Source: Alphaproteobacteria bacterium MarineAlpha5_Bin5
GTDB lineage: Bacteria > Pseudomonadota > Alphaproteobacteria > HIMB59 > GCA-002718135
Length of the DNA: 64,000 nucleotides
Reading direction: 5' to 3'
Assembly (NCBI GenBank): GCA_002938205.1
Contig: PTKZ01000001.1
Span: forward strand, 1-64,000
Shown one piece after another: positions 1 to 8,980 of this stretch. The stretch's first letter is position 1, and the number at the start of each line of letters is the position of its first letter. Below the pieces are notes generated by a model. That model did no database searches. It was not told the DNA's origin and saw only the letters and a program-made list of their open reading frames with translations. The position numbers and the translations under genes were made by a program.

Positions 1-90
1 TTAAAAGATATTAAAGTAGCACAAGATGATTTTTTAAGTAAAAAATATACAGGTAAACTTGTGCTTATTCCTCCAAATGTAATTCAATAA
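1..90 (+). CDS. C-terminal end of a probable quinone/zinc-type oxidoreductase (partial)
   Basis: An open frame enters from the left edge and stops at TAA 88-90, giving 29 residues ending GKLVLIPPNVIQ. The GKLVL/I-P ending after a K-x-x-x-G stretch resembles the last strand of medium-chain NAD(P)H:quinone or alcohol dehydrogenases, but the fragment is too short for a firm family call. It lies just left of the tRNA-Ser remnant, so it probably belongs to the flank or to a neighbouring insertion rather than to the pilus block. Confidence 0.45.
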   Translation, partial: LKDIKVAQDDFLSKKYTGKLVLIPPNVIQ

Positions 91-180
91 TTATTTGGAC
101 ACATATTGGCCACACTTACTAACCCGATAATTAAAAATTAAGATTAAATAATCCTTATAATCTCTTAACTCTTTCCTAAT

Positions 181-244
181 CGTAACGCTTGGAAAGCGTG
201 TATAGTGGCAATACTACCGAGGGTTCGAATCCCTCTCTCCGCCA
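181..244 (+). pseudogene. tRNA-Ser(GGA) 3' remnant, att-like island boundary
   Basis: The 3' part of a class II tRNA is readable: anticodon stem-loop with TTGGAAA (anticodon GGA), a long variable arm with a TAGT/ACTA stem, a T arm GAGGG-TTCGAAT-CCCTC, and an end CTCTCCGCCA. The 5' half (acceptor strand and D arm) is absent upstream. The 3' acceptor strand is two bases short compared with usual tRNA-Ser. Starting at the anticodon and running to CCA is the typical extent of an integrase attachment core. Similar 3' ends recur near 33.2 and 33.4 kb in the same orientation. Confidence 0.75.
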
Positions 245-317
245 TAAATTAGAATGAATAATAATCTGTATTTATTGATAGTTTACTAGAGAAAGTGGAA
301 TTATAAAATATACTGAA

Positions 318-3300
318 TTAAAATGTTTTTCTAAAATTTATACTTAAAGTATTCATGAACATATTTTCAGATGCATCATAACGATCATATGTAAGATTGA
401 TTTTTTTATTATTTTTAAGTTTCGCTTCGAATCCCAATGTTAATTGCGTATGCTTTTTACCTTGATCACTTATTGCATGCGTGTAAATGTTAGATGAATC
501 AGTTAAATAGTACGCCTCTGATAAAGAATTATTTGTTACATCTCCTCCAAATTCAAATTGCATAAATGGATTTACAATGGTTTTATTTATTTTTGTTTCT
601 CCAGAAATATTAAAACCTATAGATAGAGATCCATTACTAATATGTTGTTTATTATAATAAACTGCTGTCGAGGAATTACCACTTTCAGAATAATCATCTA
701 ATGCAGTATAACCTAGATCCAATCGTGAATAATAATTTATATTTTTTGATGAAGAAATTTCATACGGCTCTAATAAATATTTTATACTTCCAAAAATTTG
801 CCTCCCTTTTCGATTACCAGTATTTTTCTTACCAGCATTTTCTCCTGCGGTTACTTTACGTAATAAATCTATATTCATTTCTCCGTACCCAAGAACAGTA
901 TCTAAAAACTTTCTTTCATTGATATTAAAACTACCATAAGAAATAAAAGTAAGAGAATCAGTATCAATAGAAGCAACATTATTACCTACTTCTGTAGCTT
1001 GCCAAACACGATTAAAAGCAATACCTAATAATTTATTATTTTTAAATTTTTTATCTACTCCAATAGTAATGCCATCACTATGAATATTCTGTCCCAGATT
1101 ATCATTAGTTTCACCTACTCTTCCGTATGCGATGTTTCCTTCTGTCCAAATAGCCCAATTTTCAAATAAATTACCACTTCCTTCTAAAATATTGGGATAA
1201 AGAGTTTGCATCACTTCATTTGTATACTGATTTTGAAAATCCATTGCTATTTCAATACCTTGAGAAGATATATTTGTAGATCTAGGTCTAATATAATTCA
1301 TACGACTACTAGTACTATTTAGAGAATGCGTTATAACCTGTACTGAATTACTTACTTGATTTTTAATTATTGTCTTAATTCTTTCGGTAAACACATTACC
1401 TTTTTTTGTTGTAAAACTTAAAGTTGTTGTATTCGATATACCAGCATAGGAATTACCAGTACTATCATCAAAAGAAGTGGCATCGATTAATATATAATAT
1501 TCAGTATCATTATCCAAATCTTTAGCAGGATTAATAGTAATCTCAGTTCCACCACTTCCAGTTACATATTGGCCTGTTACATCAATGATTGCTACTGTAC
1601 TATCATCTTTGGTTTTCTTTATAGTAATATTTCCACTTTCAGCATCAACAGCTTCACTAAATGTTAAAACTATATTTGTTCCAATTTTAACATCACTTGC
1701 ATTATCTGTTGGACTAGAAGATGAAAGTGTGGGATTTGTTTCATCGCCTGTTGTAAAGCTTAAAGCGGTGGCACTAGATATACCAGCATACGAATTACTC
1801 GAAGCATCATCAAAAGCTGTAGCATCAATTAAAACATAATATTCTGTTTGTTCTGACCAATCCGTTCCCGGATTAATAGTAATTTGTGTTCCTCCACTTC
1901 CACTAACTTTAGCCCCAGTAACATCTATTGTTTCAATAGTACTATCATCTGATGTTTTTTTAATAGTAATATTACCACTTTCAGCATCAACAGCTTCATC
2001 AAATGTTAAAACAATATTACTATTGGTGGCTACACCAGTTGCATTATCAGCCGGGCTAGAAGACGATAAAGTTGGATTGGTACTATCGACTGTTGTAAAA
2101 CTAAGAGCGGTTGTACTTGATATGCCTGCATAAGAATTACTGTTACCATCATCAAAAGCTGTTGCATCTATTAAGACATAATATTCTGTTTTTTCATCCC
2201 AGTTGGTTCCCGGATTAATAGTAATTTGTGTTCCTCCACTTCCACTAACTTTAGCCCCAGTAACATCTATTGTTTCAATAGTACTATCATCTGATGTTTT
2301 TTTAATAGTAATATTACCACTTTCAGCATCAACAGCTTCACTAAAGTTCAGAACTATATTTGCATTAACTGCAATTCCTGTTGCATTATCGGCAGGAGTT
2401 GAGGATGATAGAGTTGGAGCTGTTGTATCGCCATTAACTATAACAAGATCCCAAGTGTTATCGCTATTAGCATCACTGAATGTCCAATCAAATACACCAT
2501 TTGAAGCAGTGACCGTACCAGTGGTGCCCGCTGCTATACGAGCTGAAGTAAAATTTGTAAATACTCCAGTATATGTATTTTCTGCTAATGTTGATGCGGT
2601 ATCAATGCTTAAAGTTGTTGTTCCGGTTAAATAAGAAGTGTGATCAGATAATAACTTTCCATAGTCGCTGGTAGAATTTACCATAATTTTGTAGTTTGTT
2701 GGTAATTTGCCTCTATAATTTAAGCCATCATTGCCGCCTTGGTCATTTGTTAAGGTTGTTATTGTAATTGATGGAACATAAAAATCATAAGTTCCCCCAT
2801 TAATAGTTCCTTTATTTACAAAGGTAACACCTGATGCACTTCCTCCAATTCCATAACGACTTGCGCTTATTGTTCCTGTGTTGGTAATAGTTGCATTGTC
2901 TTGTAAAGTTAATCCATCATTATATCCGCCACCTGTTTGACTAATAGTTCCCGAATTTGTAATAGTTACAGTACCTGTGGACGACTGCATATTAATAGGA
3001 TCTCTAGCTGCAGTAATAGTTCCAGAATTAGTAATGGTAATATCATCAGCGTTACGAAGATAAATAGCATAGATGTCGCCTGCAGAAATTGTTCCTGAAT
3101 TGGTTATAGTTAAACCATCGGCACCATCTGCTTGAATACCCCAGTCATCTTCAGCTGAAATTGTACCTGCATTAATTATCGTAACATCTTCAGCACCTTC
3201 AATAGCAATACCATCATCTCCTTCACTACTAATCGTAGCTCCTGAATTATTAGTTATAGTCATACCTGTTGAATCATCTCCATCAATTGCTTCATAATCA

Positions 3301-3728
3301 TTGGCTTCTAAAATTGTAATATCTCCATTGTTTGTAATTGTAGCATTCACGGAATTGTTTGCATAAATTGTTCTACTACTAGTTTTTCCATTTATAGTTC
3401 CATTATTAATTAAAGTCGGATTTGTTGAACTTCTAATATCAATTACGCAACAGCTTCCTTCAATTGTTCCGTTGTTAGTTATAGTGGTTGATCCTTCAGG
3501 AAAAGTTCTATTATCAGCATCAACAGCAGGCCAGGTGTAATCAATTTCACCTCCACTATCTACTGTTAATGTATCATTATTAGTTAGAGTGACTCTTGAG
3601 GTTTGAGTCGTTCCATTACTTATCGTATAATCTGTAGCATGGACATAGTGTGATATAAAAACACAGCTAATAAACAAAATAAAACATAATTGTTTAATAA
3701 AAATCCTAATTATTCCAATGATTTGCAT
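318..3728 (-). CDS. Autotransporter adhesin with Ig-like repeats
   Basis: A 1136-residue surface protein. Residues 1-31 form a signal peptide ending HYVHA. Residues about 35-430 are a passenger with many TITNSGTI-type repeats, as in beta-helical adhesins. Residues about 433-775 are three Ig-like (Big_5/SbsA type) domains of about 114 residues, each starting near P-T-L-S-S-S and ending in a SFTT strand. Residues about 870-1136 read as an autotransporter beta-barrel (WAIWTEGNIAYGR, alternating strands) ending in Phe, as outer-membrane barrels do. Two Ig units share a perfect 135-bp DNA repeat, so recent duplication is likely. It probably mediates attachment next to the pilus genes. Whether the passenger is cleaved cannot be seen. 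Confidence 0.8.
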   Translation of the reverse strand: MQIIGIIRIFIKQLCFILFISCVFISHYVHATDYTISNGTTQTSRVTLTNNDTLTVDSGGEIDYTWPAVDADNRTFPEGSTTITNNGTIEGSCCVIDIRSSTNPTLINNGTINGKTSSRTIYANNSVNATITNNGDITILEANDYEAIDGDDSTGMTITNNSGATISSEGDDGIAIEGAEDVTIINAGTISAEDDWGIQADGADGLTITNSGTISAGDIYAIYLRNADDITITNSGTITAARDPINMQSSTGTVTITNSGTISQTGGGYNDGLTLQDNATITNTGTISASRYGIGGSASGVTFVNKGTINGGTYDFYVPSITITTLTNDQGGNDGLNYRGKLPTNYKIMVNSTSDYGKLLSDHTSYLTGTTTLSIDTASTLAENTYTGVFTNFTSARIAAGTTGTVTASNGVFDWTFSDANSDNTWDLVIVNGDTTAPTLSSSTPADNATGIAVNANIVLNFSEAVDAESGNITIKKTSDDSTIETIDVTGAKVSGSGGTQITINPGTNWDEKTEYYVLIDATAFDDGNSNSYAGISSTTALSFTTVDSTNPTLSSSSPADNATGVATNSNIVLTFDEAVDAESGNITIKKTSDDSTIETIDVTGAKVSGSGGTQITINPGTDWSEQTEYYVLIDATAFDDASSNSYAGISSATALSFTTGDETNPTLSSSSPTDNASDVKIGTNIVLTFSEAVDAESGNITIKKTKDDSTVAIIDVTGQYVTGSGGTEITINPAKDLDNDTEYYILIDATSFDDSTGNSYAGISNTTTLSFTTKKGNVFTERIKTIIKNQVSNSVQVITHSLNSTSSRMNYIRPRSTNISSQGIEIAMDFQNQYTNEVMQTLYPNILEGSGNLFENWAIWTEGNIAYGRVGETNDNLGQNIHSDGITIGVDKKFKNNKLLGIAFNRVWQATEVGNNVASIDTDSLTFISYGSFNINERKFLDTVLGYGEMNIDLLRKVTAGENAGKKNTGNRKGRQIFGSIKYLLEPYEISSSKNINYYSRLDLGYTALDDYSESGNSSTAVYYNKQHISNGSLSIGFNISGETKINKTIVNPFMQFEFGGDVTNNSLSEAYYLTDSSNIYTHAISDQGKKHTQLTLGFEAKLKNNKKINLTYDRYDASENMFMNTLSINFRKTF
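1864..1998. repeat. 135-bp direct repeat, copy 1 (in autotransporter Ig-like domain)
   Basis: This segment appears identical by eye to 2206-2340, in the same orientation and offset by 342 bp (114 codons, one Ig-like unit). It encodes the end of one strand and the GAKVSGSGGTQITINPGT region. Confidence 0.85.
2206..2340. repeat. 135-bp direct repeat, copy 2 (in autotransporter Ig-like domain)
   Basis: Second copy of the 135-bp repeat at 1864-1998. The third Ig-like unit (about 1500-1660) is related in protein sequence but has diverged in DNA, so the exact pair points to a recent duplication or gene conversion. Confidence 0.85.
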
Positions 3729-3843
3729 TTATAAATTGACCTATATCAAATTAAAAAAATAAGGCTTTAATTGATTTAAATAACCTTAGAAACTTTGATT
3801 ATTTTGAAATTTTAAATCACGTATTGTTATTTTTTTATGTTTT

Positions 3844-4244
3844 TTAATTAAGTTTCAATAAAATTCTCTCTCGAGAAATATTATATAAATGTGATCCTGA
3901 AATAAAAGTACTTTGTATTTCAGAATTTGATATTGGAAGTAGTGTATTCACATTAATTTGTATAAGTGAAGCTTGTTTTCCGTATGTTATTATAAATGAT
4001 TTTCCATCTGTACTTAGTACTACTCCTCTTATATGATGTAAAACATTTAAAGATATTTGTTTAATTAAATAATTTTGTAAATCAACATACCCTAGTAAAA
4101 ATTTAATATTATTAGTATCAAGATTTTTATACATCTTCACAAATGATAATATCACGTAAGGTGCTTGTGCTTGACCTGGTAAAAAAATAATGGGGAACTA
4201 ATTACGATAGCTATAGAAGTTTGTAAAAATTTACGTCTATGCAT
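3844..4244 (-). pseudogene. Frameshifted, truncated Tat-exported DUF1513-like protein
   Basis: The ORF track shows only a 103-residue piece with a GTG start at 4155. Reading upstream from an ATG at 4244 gives MHRRKFLQTS, a Tat-like leader. Its frame leaves at a run of seven A (plus strand, about 4182-4188). Adding one base to that run joins the leader (ending LPGQAQA) in frame to the downstream ORF. The body has HHIRGVVLSTDGKSF, which resembles the H-G-x-x-x-x-P-D-G-R repeat of DUF1513 beta-propeller proteins, but it stops after one or two blades, about 250 residues short. It is a decayed gene, or less likely a sequencing error plus truncation. The family call is tentative. Confidence 0.55.
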
Positions 4245-4260
4245 TTATATTTTGACAGTA

Positions 4261-5517
4261 TTAACCCCCGACAACAGATCCAGCATTAAAGATCGGCATA
4301 TACATCGCAAGTAATAGAAATCCAATCAGTGCTCCAATAATAACAATCATCAAAGGCTCAATAGCAGTCGATAAAGTTTTCACAGCTGAATCAAATTCTT
4401 CCTGATAATAATTCGCTATACTTGTAAACATTTCTTCTAAATTTCCTGTCTTTTCTCCGACAGCAATTAATTGACCAAATTGTGAGGGGAATACAGATTC
4501 TTTTAAGAATAATTTAGATAAATCCATTCCAGAAAAAACCCCTCGCTTTACATTTTCAATTGCATCGCGTACTACTAAATTATTATTAGTTTCTTTCACT
4601 ATCTCTAAAGTTTCAATAACACTAACACCAGCTGCAACTAGGTTAGCCATTACTAAAGCAACCCTTGCGTATATAGATTGAGCAATCAAGTTGCCAAATA
4701 TAGGGAGTTTAAAACTTAATTTATCGACTCGTCTTTTAAAATCAGGTATTTTATTATTTAATACCTTAAATAAGTAATAAAATGCTCCAAGCATAATAAA
4801 TGTAATTAAACCTGCCATTGATTGAACAAAATTACTTGCTGAAATGATTAGTTTTGTTAATCCTGGCAATGGAACGCCCATACCACCATACATTTCTTCA
4901 AAAATTGGAACAACTTTTATCAGCATAAATACAGTTATACCTCCTGCAACAAAAAAAAGTATTTTTGGATAAAAACTTGCACTTTTTATTTTACGTCGAA
5001 TATCTTCTCTACGCTCAAGTATTTCTGTTAATTTTACTAAAAAGATATCTAATTTACCACTAGCTTCACCAGCCTTAATCATATTAACAAAAATTTTATC
5101 AAATACATCTGGATTTCTAGCAAAACATTTGCTTAAGGCTGTTCCAGCCTCAAGATCTTTTGCGATTTGGTTAATAATTAATTTAAGTCTTTTACTATCA
5201 GTTTGCTCTTCTACCATTTTAATACTATCTAATATTGGTAGGCCTGCTCTTACCATTGTAGATATTTTTTTTGCAAATAAAGTTAAATCTTTTGTTTTTA
5301 CTTTTCCTAAAAATAAATTTCCAAAAAGACCTCCTCCTTTTGCTTCTTTTTTCTTTTTTACTTTTTGACCTTTGACAATGTTGATTGAAGTAATAATAAC
5401 TTTTTTTTCTCGAAGTTTAAAAGAGGCTTCATCTTTATCTAAAGCTTCTATGATACCTTCTGTATATTTACCTTCTGCTATTCCTTTATATTCAAAACTA
5501 ACTGCTGCAGTATTCAT
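4261..5517 (-). CDS. mshG: Type IV pilus inner-membrane platform protein (PilC/MshG/GspF)
   Basis: A 418-residue GspF-family protein, the usual length. It has two homologous cytoplasmic helical domains (first around FAKKISTMVRAGLPILDS, second around YARVALVMANLVAAGVSV), each followed by membrane helices (about 183-205, 232-252, and a C-terminal one ending LLLAMYMPIF). Platform proteins couple the cytoplasmic ATPases to pilin insertion. The gene follows the MshE-type ATPase by 3 bp and is last in the leftward pilus operon, matching the mshE-mshG order. The first 60 residues form a small basic N-terminal extension seen in MSHA-type platforms. Confidence 0.93.
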   Translation of the reverse strand: MNTAAVSFEYKGIAEGKYTEGIIEALDKDEASFKLREKKVIITSINIVKGQKVKKKKEAKGGGLFGNLFLGKVKTKDLTLFAKKISTMVRAGLPILDSIKMVEEQTDSKRLKLIINQIAKDLEAGTALSKCFARNPDVFDKIFVNMIKAGEASGKLDIFLVKLTEILERREDIRRKIKSASFYPKILFFVAGGITVFMLIKVVPIFEEMYGGMGVPLPGLTKLIISASNFVQSMAGLITFIMLGAFYYLFKVLNNKIPDFKRRVDKLSFKLPIFGNLIAQSIYARVALVMANLVAAGVSVIETLEIVKETNNNLVVRDAIENVKRGVFSGMDLSKLFLKESVFPSQFGQLIAVGEKTGNLEEMFTSIANYYQEEFDSAVKTLSTAIEPLMIVIIGALIGFLLLAMYMPIFNAGSVVGG

Positions 5518-5520
5518 ACA

Positions 5521-7290
5521 CTATACACTTAATACTCTTTCAAATTCTTCATACGAAATAATACCCTCAACAAGAAAATTCCTTCCCATTTCTTGCATAG
5601 TAATGAAATTTTCTTTTGCTGCTAATACTCTTATGTCAGTAGTTGTTTTATTTTGTAAAATGGCATTTTCTATACTGTCTGTGATTTCTAGCACTTCATA
5701 AATACCTTGTCTTCCTTTGTAGCCCGTTTTTTTACATTTAGCACAGCCTTTTCCTCTATATATTTTTGTGCGTGTTGCTTGTTCTGCTGAAAAGCCAATA
5801 GTGGTTAACAAATCTGCATTAACTTTAGGATCTTCTTCTTTACAATCATCACATATTTTACGAGCAAGCCTCTGTGCAATGATAAGACTTAAAGCTGCAG
5901 CTATAAGATAATTAGGAACCCCCATATTTACTAACCTTGAAATAGTATCTATTGCACTATTTGTATGTAAAGTACTTAAAACTAAGTGACCAGTTAATGC
6001 AGCTTTTATAGCAATTTCAGAGGTTTCTTTATCTCGAATTTCTCCAACTAAAACCACATCCGGATCTTGTCGTAAAAAAGAACGCAGTGCTGCTGCAAAA
6101 TCTAAACCTATAGAATCTTTCATTTGGGTTTGACCTATTCCTTGTAATTCATATTCTACAGGATCTTCAGCAGTTAATATATTTATATCCGGTTCATTTA
6201 TTTCACTTAAAGCTGAATAAAGAGTTGTTGTTTTTCCACTTCCTGTTGGTCCAGTAACTAATATCAAACCTTGAGGAGATGAAACGCCATCCATTAATAA
6301 TTTTAGTTCACGTGGAGGAAATCCTAATTTTTTCATATCAATATTAATTGAATCTTTTCGAAGTAAACGCATTACACATCTTTCTCCACGAACATTAGGT
6401 AGTATTGATAGTCTTATATCTACATCAATATTTTCACCTTCATTAATAAAACTTATTGCCCCATCTTGTGGAAGTCGATGTTCAGCGATATTTAATTCGG
6501 ACATGATTTTTAAACGTGTAATGACAGCAGGATAATTTGACTCTAAAAATTCTGTAAATTCTTTTTGTACTGTTAACACGCCGTCTTCTCTAAATCTAAC
6601 TTGCGCTAAGTCTCGAAATTTTTCTAAATGAATATCACTAGTACCAGAATGAAAAGATTTTATAATAATGTCATCTACAAAATCCTCAACATCAGATGAT
6701 ATTTCTTCATCTTCTTCAAGGGCAAAACCTTCATTTTGATCTCTTTTATACTGTGTTGTACTTGTTTTTTCTGAATCCCATTTTCTTGTTTTCTTTTTCT
6801 TTTTTGCTTCCTTATCAATTTGAGAAGTTGCTGGTTGTTTTGCGGCAAACCCAGACCATGCAAAAGCTTGAGACAAATTGCTAAAAGTTGTTACTGTGAA
6901 ATCAACTTGTAATTTAGTAAGTAGTTTTAAGTTAGCAGCAAGTGATATTGCTGCAGGGTCTATAATAGCTATACTTGCAAATCCTTTGTTAACTGCGTAT
7001 GGGAGCACTCTATTAGTTTTAATAAAATTTTCTGGAAGCAATTTTATTTGTTCTTGGTCAATAGTATCTTCAGTTAAATTAACTAAAGGAAGACCATAAT
7101 TATCAGCAATTACTTGTGCTATCTGTTCTTCATTTACTGAATTATTATCAAACAAAATATTCATGATATTTTTTCCTGAATTTGCACTACTTTTTTTTGC
7201 TTGTTCAAAAGTTTCTTGGTTAATTATATTTTTAGTAATTAGCAAATCACAAATACTAGTAGCGCTATTATTCGAAATCGTCAGACTCAT
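5521..7290 (-). CDS. mshE: Pilus assembly ATPase (PilB/MshE/GspE)
   Basis: A 589-residue hexameric secretion-ATPase family member that would drive pilus extension. The N-terminal part (about 10-125) matches an MshEN-type domain, which in relatives binds cyclic di-GMP. A charged linker rich in K/E/T follows (about 150-190). The motor has a Walker A GPTGSGKTT (about 343-351), an Asp box ending in DPVEYE, a Walker B DPDVVLVGEIRD and a His box TLHTN. Four cysteines (CDDC and CAKC, about 475-515) form the zinc site typical of GspE/PilB and absent from PilT. It sits between the secretin and platform genes. Whether the c-di-GMP-binding residues are all kept was not checked. Confidence 0.93.
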   Translation of the reverse strand: MSLTISNNSATSICDLLITKNIINQETFEQAKKSSANSGKNIMNILFDNNSVNEEQIAQVIADNYGLPLVNLTEDTIDQEQIKLLPENFIKTNRVLPYAVNKGFASIAIIDPAAISLAANLKLLTKLQVDFTVTTFSNLSQAFAWSGFAAKQPATSQIDKEAKKKKKTRKWDSEKTSTTQYKRDQNEGFALEEDEEISSDVEDFVDDIIIKSFHSGTSDIHLEKFRDLAQVRFREDGVLTVQKEFTEFLESNYPAVITRLKIMSELNIAEHRLPQDGAISFINEGENIDVDIRLSILPNVRGERCVMRLLRKDSINIDMKKLGFPPRELKLLMDGVSSPQGLILVTGPTGSGKTTTLYSALSEINEPDINILTAEDPVEYELQGIGQTQMKDSIGLDFAAALRSFLRQDPDVVLVGEIRDKETSEIAIKAALTGHLVLSTLHTNSAIDTISRLVNMGVPNYLIAAALSLIIAQRLARKICDDCKEEDPKVNADLLTTIGFSAEQATRTKIYRGKGCAKCKKTGYKGRQGIYEVLEITDSIENAILQNKTTTDIRVLAAKENFITMQEMGRNFLVEGIISYEEFERVLSV

Positions 7291-7309
7291 ATTATTTTAG
7301 TGTTTAATA

Positions 7310-8974
7310 CTATACAGTTTTAGGAGCAATAAAAATCAGCACCTGTTCTTGATTGTCGACTTTCGCATCAGAGCGGAATAACCTACCTATAACAGGAATA
7401 TCTCCCAGAATTGGTACTTTGCTCTCTGATTGAGATTCTGTATTAGAGAAAACTCCACCAATTACAACAACATCACCATCTCTTACAATTAAGTTCGTAT
7501 CAATTTCTAAAGTCGAAATAGGCGGATTTGCACCTGAGCCAGAAGGACTATTATTACTTACAGCAAGATTGATTTTAATATTACCATCACCAACAATTTG
7601 AGGTGTAACAGTAAGTTCAAGTGCTGCATCAACTAATTCAACACTAGCATCTTCACCTGCTCCTGTATATGCGATTTGTGTACCGCTCGTAATTTTTGCT
7701 TCTTGATTATCTAAAACAAATACTTTTGGATTATCAATTGTTTTTGTTAACCCTTCTGATTGCATTGTATAAATTTCTCCCTTTAATTGAGCAAATCCAA
7801 TATCTGCAATTATTCCTAATCCTAAAGTTGGATTAGCTATTGCAAAATCTGTTATTCTATCCTGATTATAAGAATCAGTATCCGCAGTAGTTGCAAACGA
7901 TTGAGTTTCTGCTAAACCTGAATTTGCTTGTCCAGGACCAGCTTGTGTTCCTCTTATATCACGAATTTTTTCATCACCATCAATTAAAGGAATATTTGCT
8001 GCCCCTCCTAATCTTGCTCCTAATTCCTCTTGAAAAGTATCAGTTGCTTTTACAATGATAGCTTCAATTAATACTTGTTCAACAGGTTGATCAACTTCAT
8101 TAATAATTTTTTCAACAAATGTTAAATCTTCCATCGTACCATTTGCTATAATAGTATTTTGACTTGGTTCAGACATTAACTTTAAAGAAGCAGAAGAAGA
8201 AGCGCCAACTTCACCTTCACCTGTTTGCACACCCATTAAAGCATCATTCAAACGTTTTAACATAGTTTCAGAATCTATATAATAGAGTTGAAATACAGCT
8301 GTTGATTTTGGTACAAGATTTGCTTGATAATCTAACTGCTCATTTAATGATTTTAATCGTTCTTCATCATAAGTTATTTGCTCTCTCAAAACATCTTTGC
8401 TATGAATTCTTATTATTCCTGTTTTATTATCAATTGCCCAAGTTAAGCCTTCAATATCTAAAATTGATTTTAAAGCAATTTTCCAAGGTATGTCTCTTAA
8501 TTCAATACTTAAGGTAGACTTAACTTCTTTACCTACTAAAATATTTCTATTTGTTATTTCTGAAAAAACCTGCATTACTTCTCTTATGTCAGTATTATTA
8601 AAACTTAAGGTTATAGGAAAACTATCATATAAATCAGTATTTAAACTAGCTAACATAGGTGAGCTTGGATCAGTAGTATTTATAATTTTTTTTCTATTTA
8701 GATTTAAGTTTTCTAGCGTTTCTTTACGCGTCGGACCAAATTGTGATAAATTTTTAACTTTTTCTTTTTGCTCATTAACTAATTGAGTGATCTGTTCGTT
8801 TGCTTGAATATTTTTTTCCTTTTCTATGCTTTCTTCAAATATAACTCGTGTATCTTTATCCCCTTCTTCTTTTTTTGGAACAGAATAAGGACCTGTACAA
8901 GATGCCAGTACTATTATTAATGCTAAAAAAATCATTAATAATTTAAATGTATTTATATTCAGATAAGCATACAT
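7310..8974 (-). CDS. mshL: Outer-membrane secretin lipoprotein (MshL/PilQ type)
   Basis: A 554-residue secretin forming the outer-membrane pore for the pilus. It has a lipoprotein signal with lipobox LASC (Cys26), N-domains (STN-like about 110-190, then a secretin-N domain with ANGTMEDLTFVEKIINEVDQ), and the C-terminal secretin core with EAIIVKATD and the hallmark VPILGDIPVIGRLFR near the end. The lipidated N terminus and short N region favour MshL over PilQ. It lies 6 bp downstream of the PilP-like gene and 19 bp upstream of the ATPase, so it is part of one operon. Confidence 0.92.
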   Translation of the reverse strand: MYAYLNINTFKLLMIFLALIIVLASCTGPYSVPKKEEGDKDTRVIFEESIEKEKNIQANEQITQLVNEQKEKVKNLSQFGPTRKETLENLNLNRKKIINTTDPSSPMLASLNTDLYDSFPITLSFNNTDIREVMQVFSEITNRNILVGKEVKSTLSIELRDIPWKIALKSILDIEGLTWAIDNKTGIIRIHSKDVLREQITYDEERLKSLNEQLDYQANLVPKSTAVFQLYYIDSETMLKRLNDALMGVQTGEGEVGASSSASLKLMSEPSQNTIIANGTMEDLTFVEKIINEVDQPVEQVLIEAIIVKATDTFQEELGARLGGAANIPLIDGDEKIRDIRGTQAGPGQANSGLAETQSFATTADTDSYNQDRITDFAIANPTLGLGIIADIGFAQLKGEIYTMQSEGLTKTIDNPKVFVLDNQEAKITSGTQIAYTGAGEDASVELVDAALELTVTPQIVGDGNIKINLAVSNNSPSGSGANPPISTLEIDTNLIVRDGDVVVIGGVFSNTESQSESKVPILGDIPVIGRLFRSDAKVDNQEQVLIFIAPKTV

Positions 8975-8980
8975 TTGATT

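Noticed and set aside
181-244. A functional tRNA-Ser gene
   Set aside because: The acceptor 5' strand and D arm are missing upstream and the 3' acceptor strand is two bases short.
701-2634. Plus-strand ORFs at 701-922, 1585-1839 and 2203-2634
   Set aside because: They are shadows of the repetitive autotransporter gene on the other strand, with no ribosome binding site or recognisable domain.
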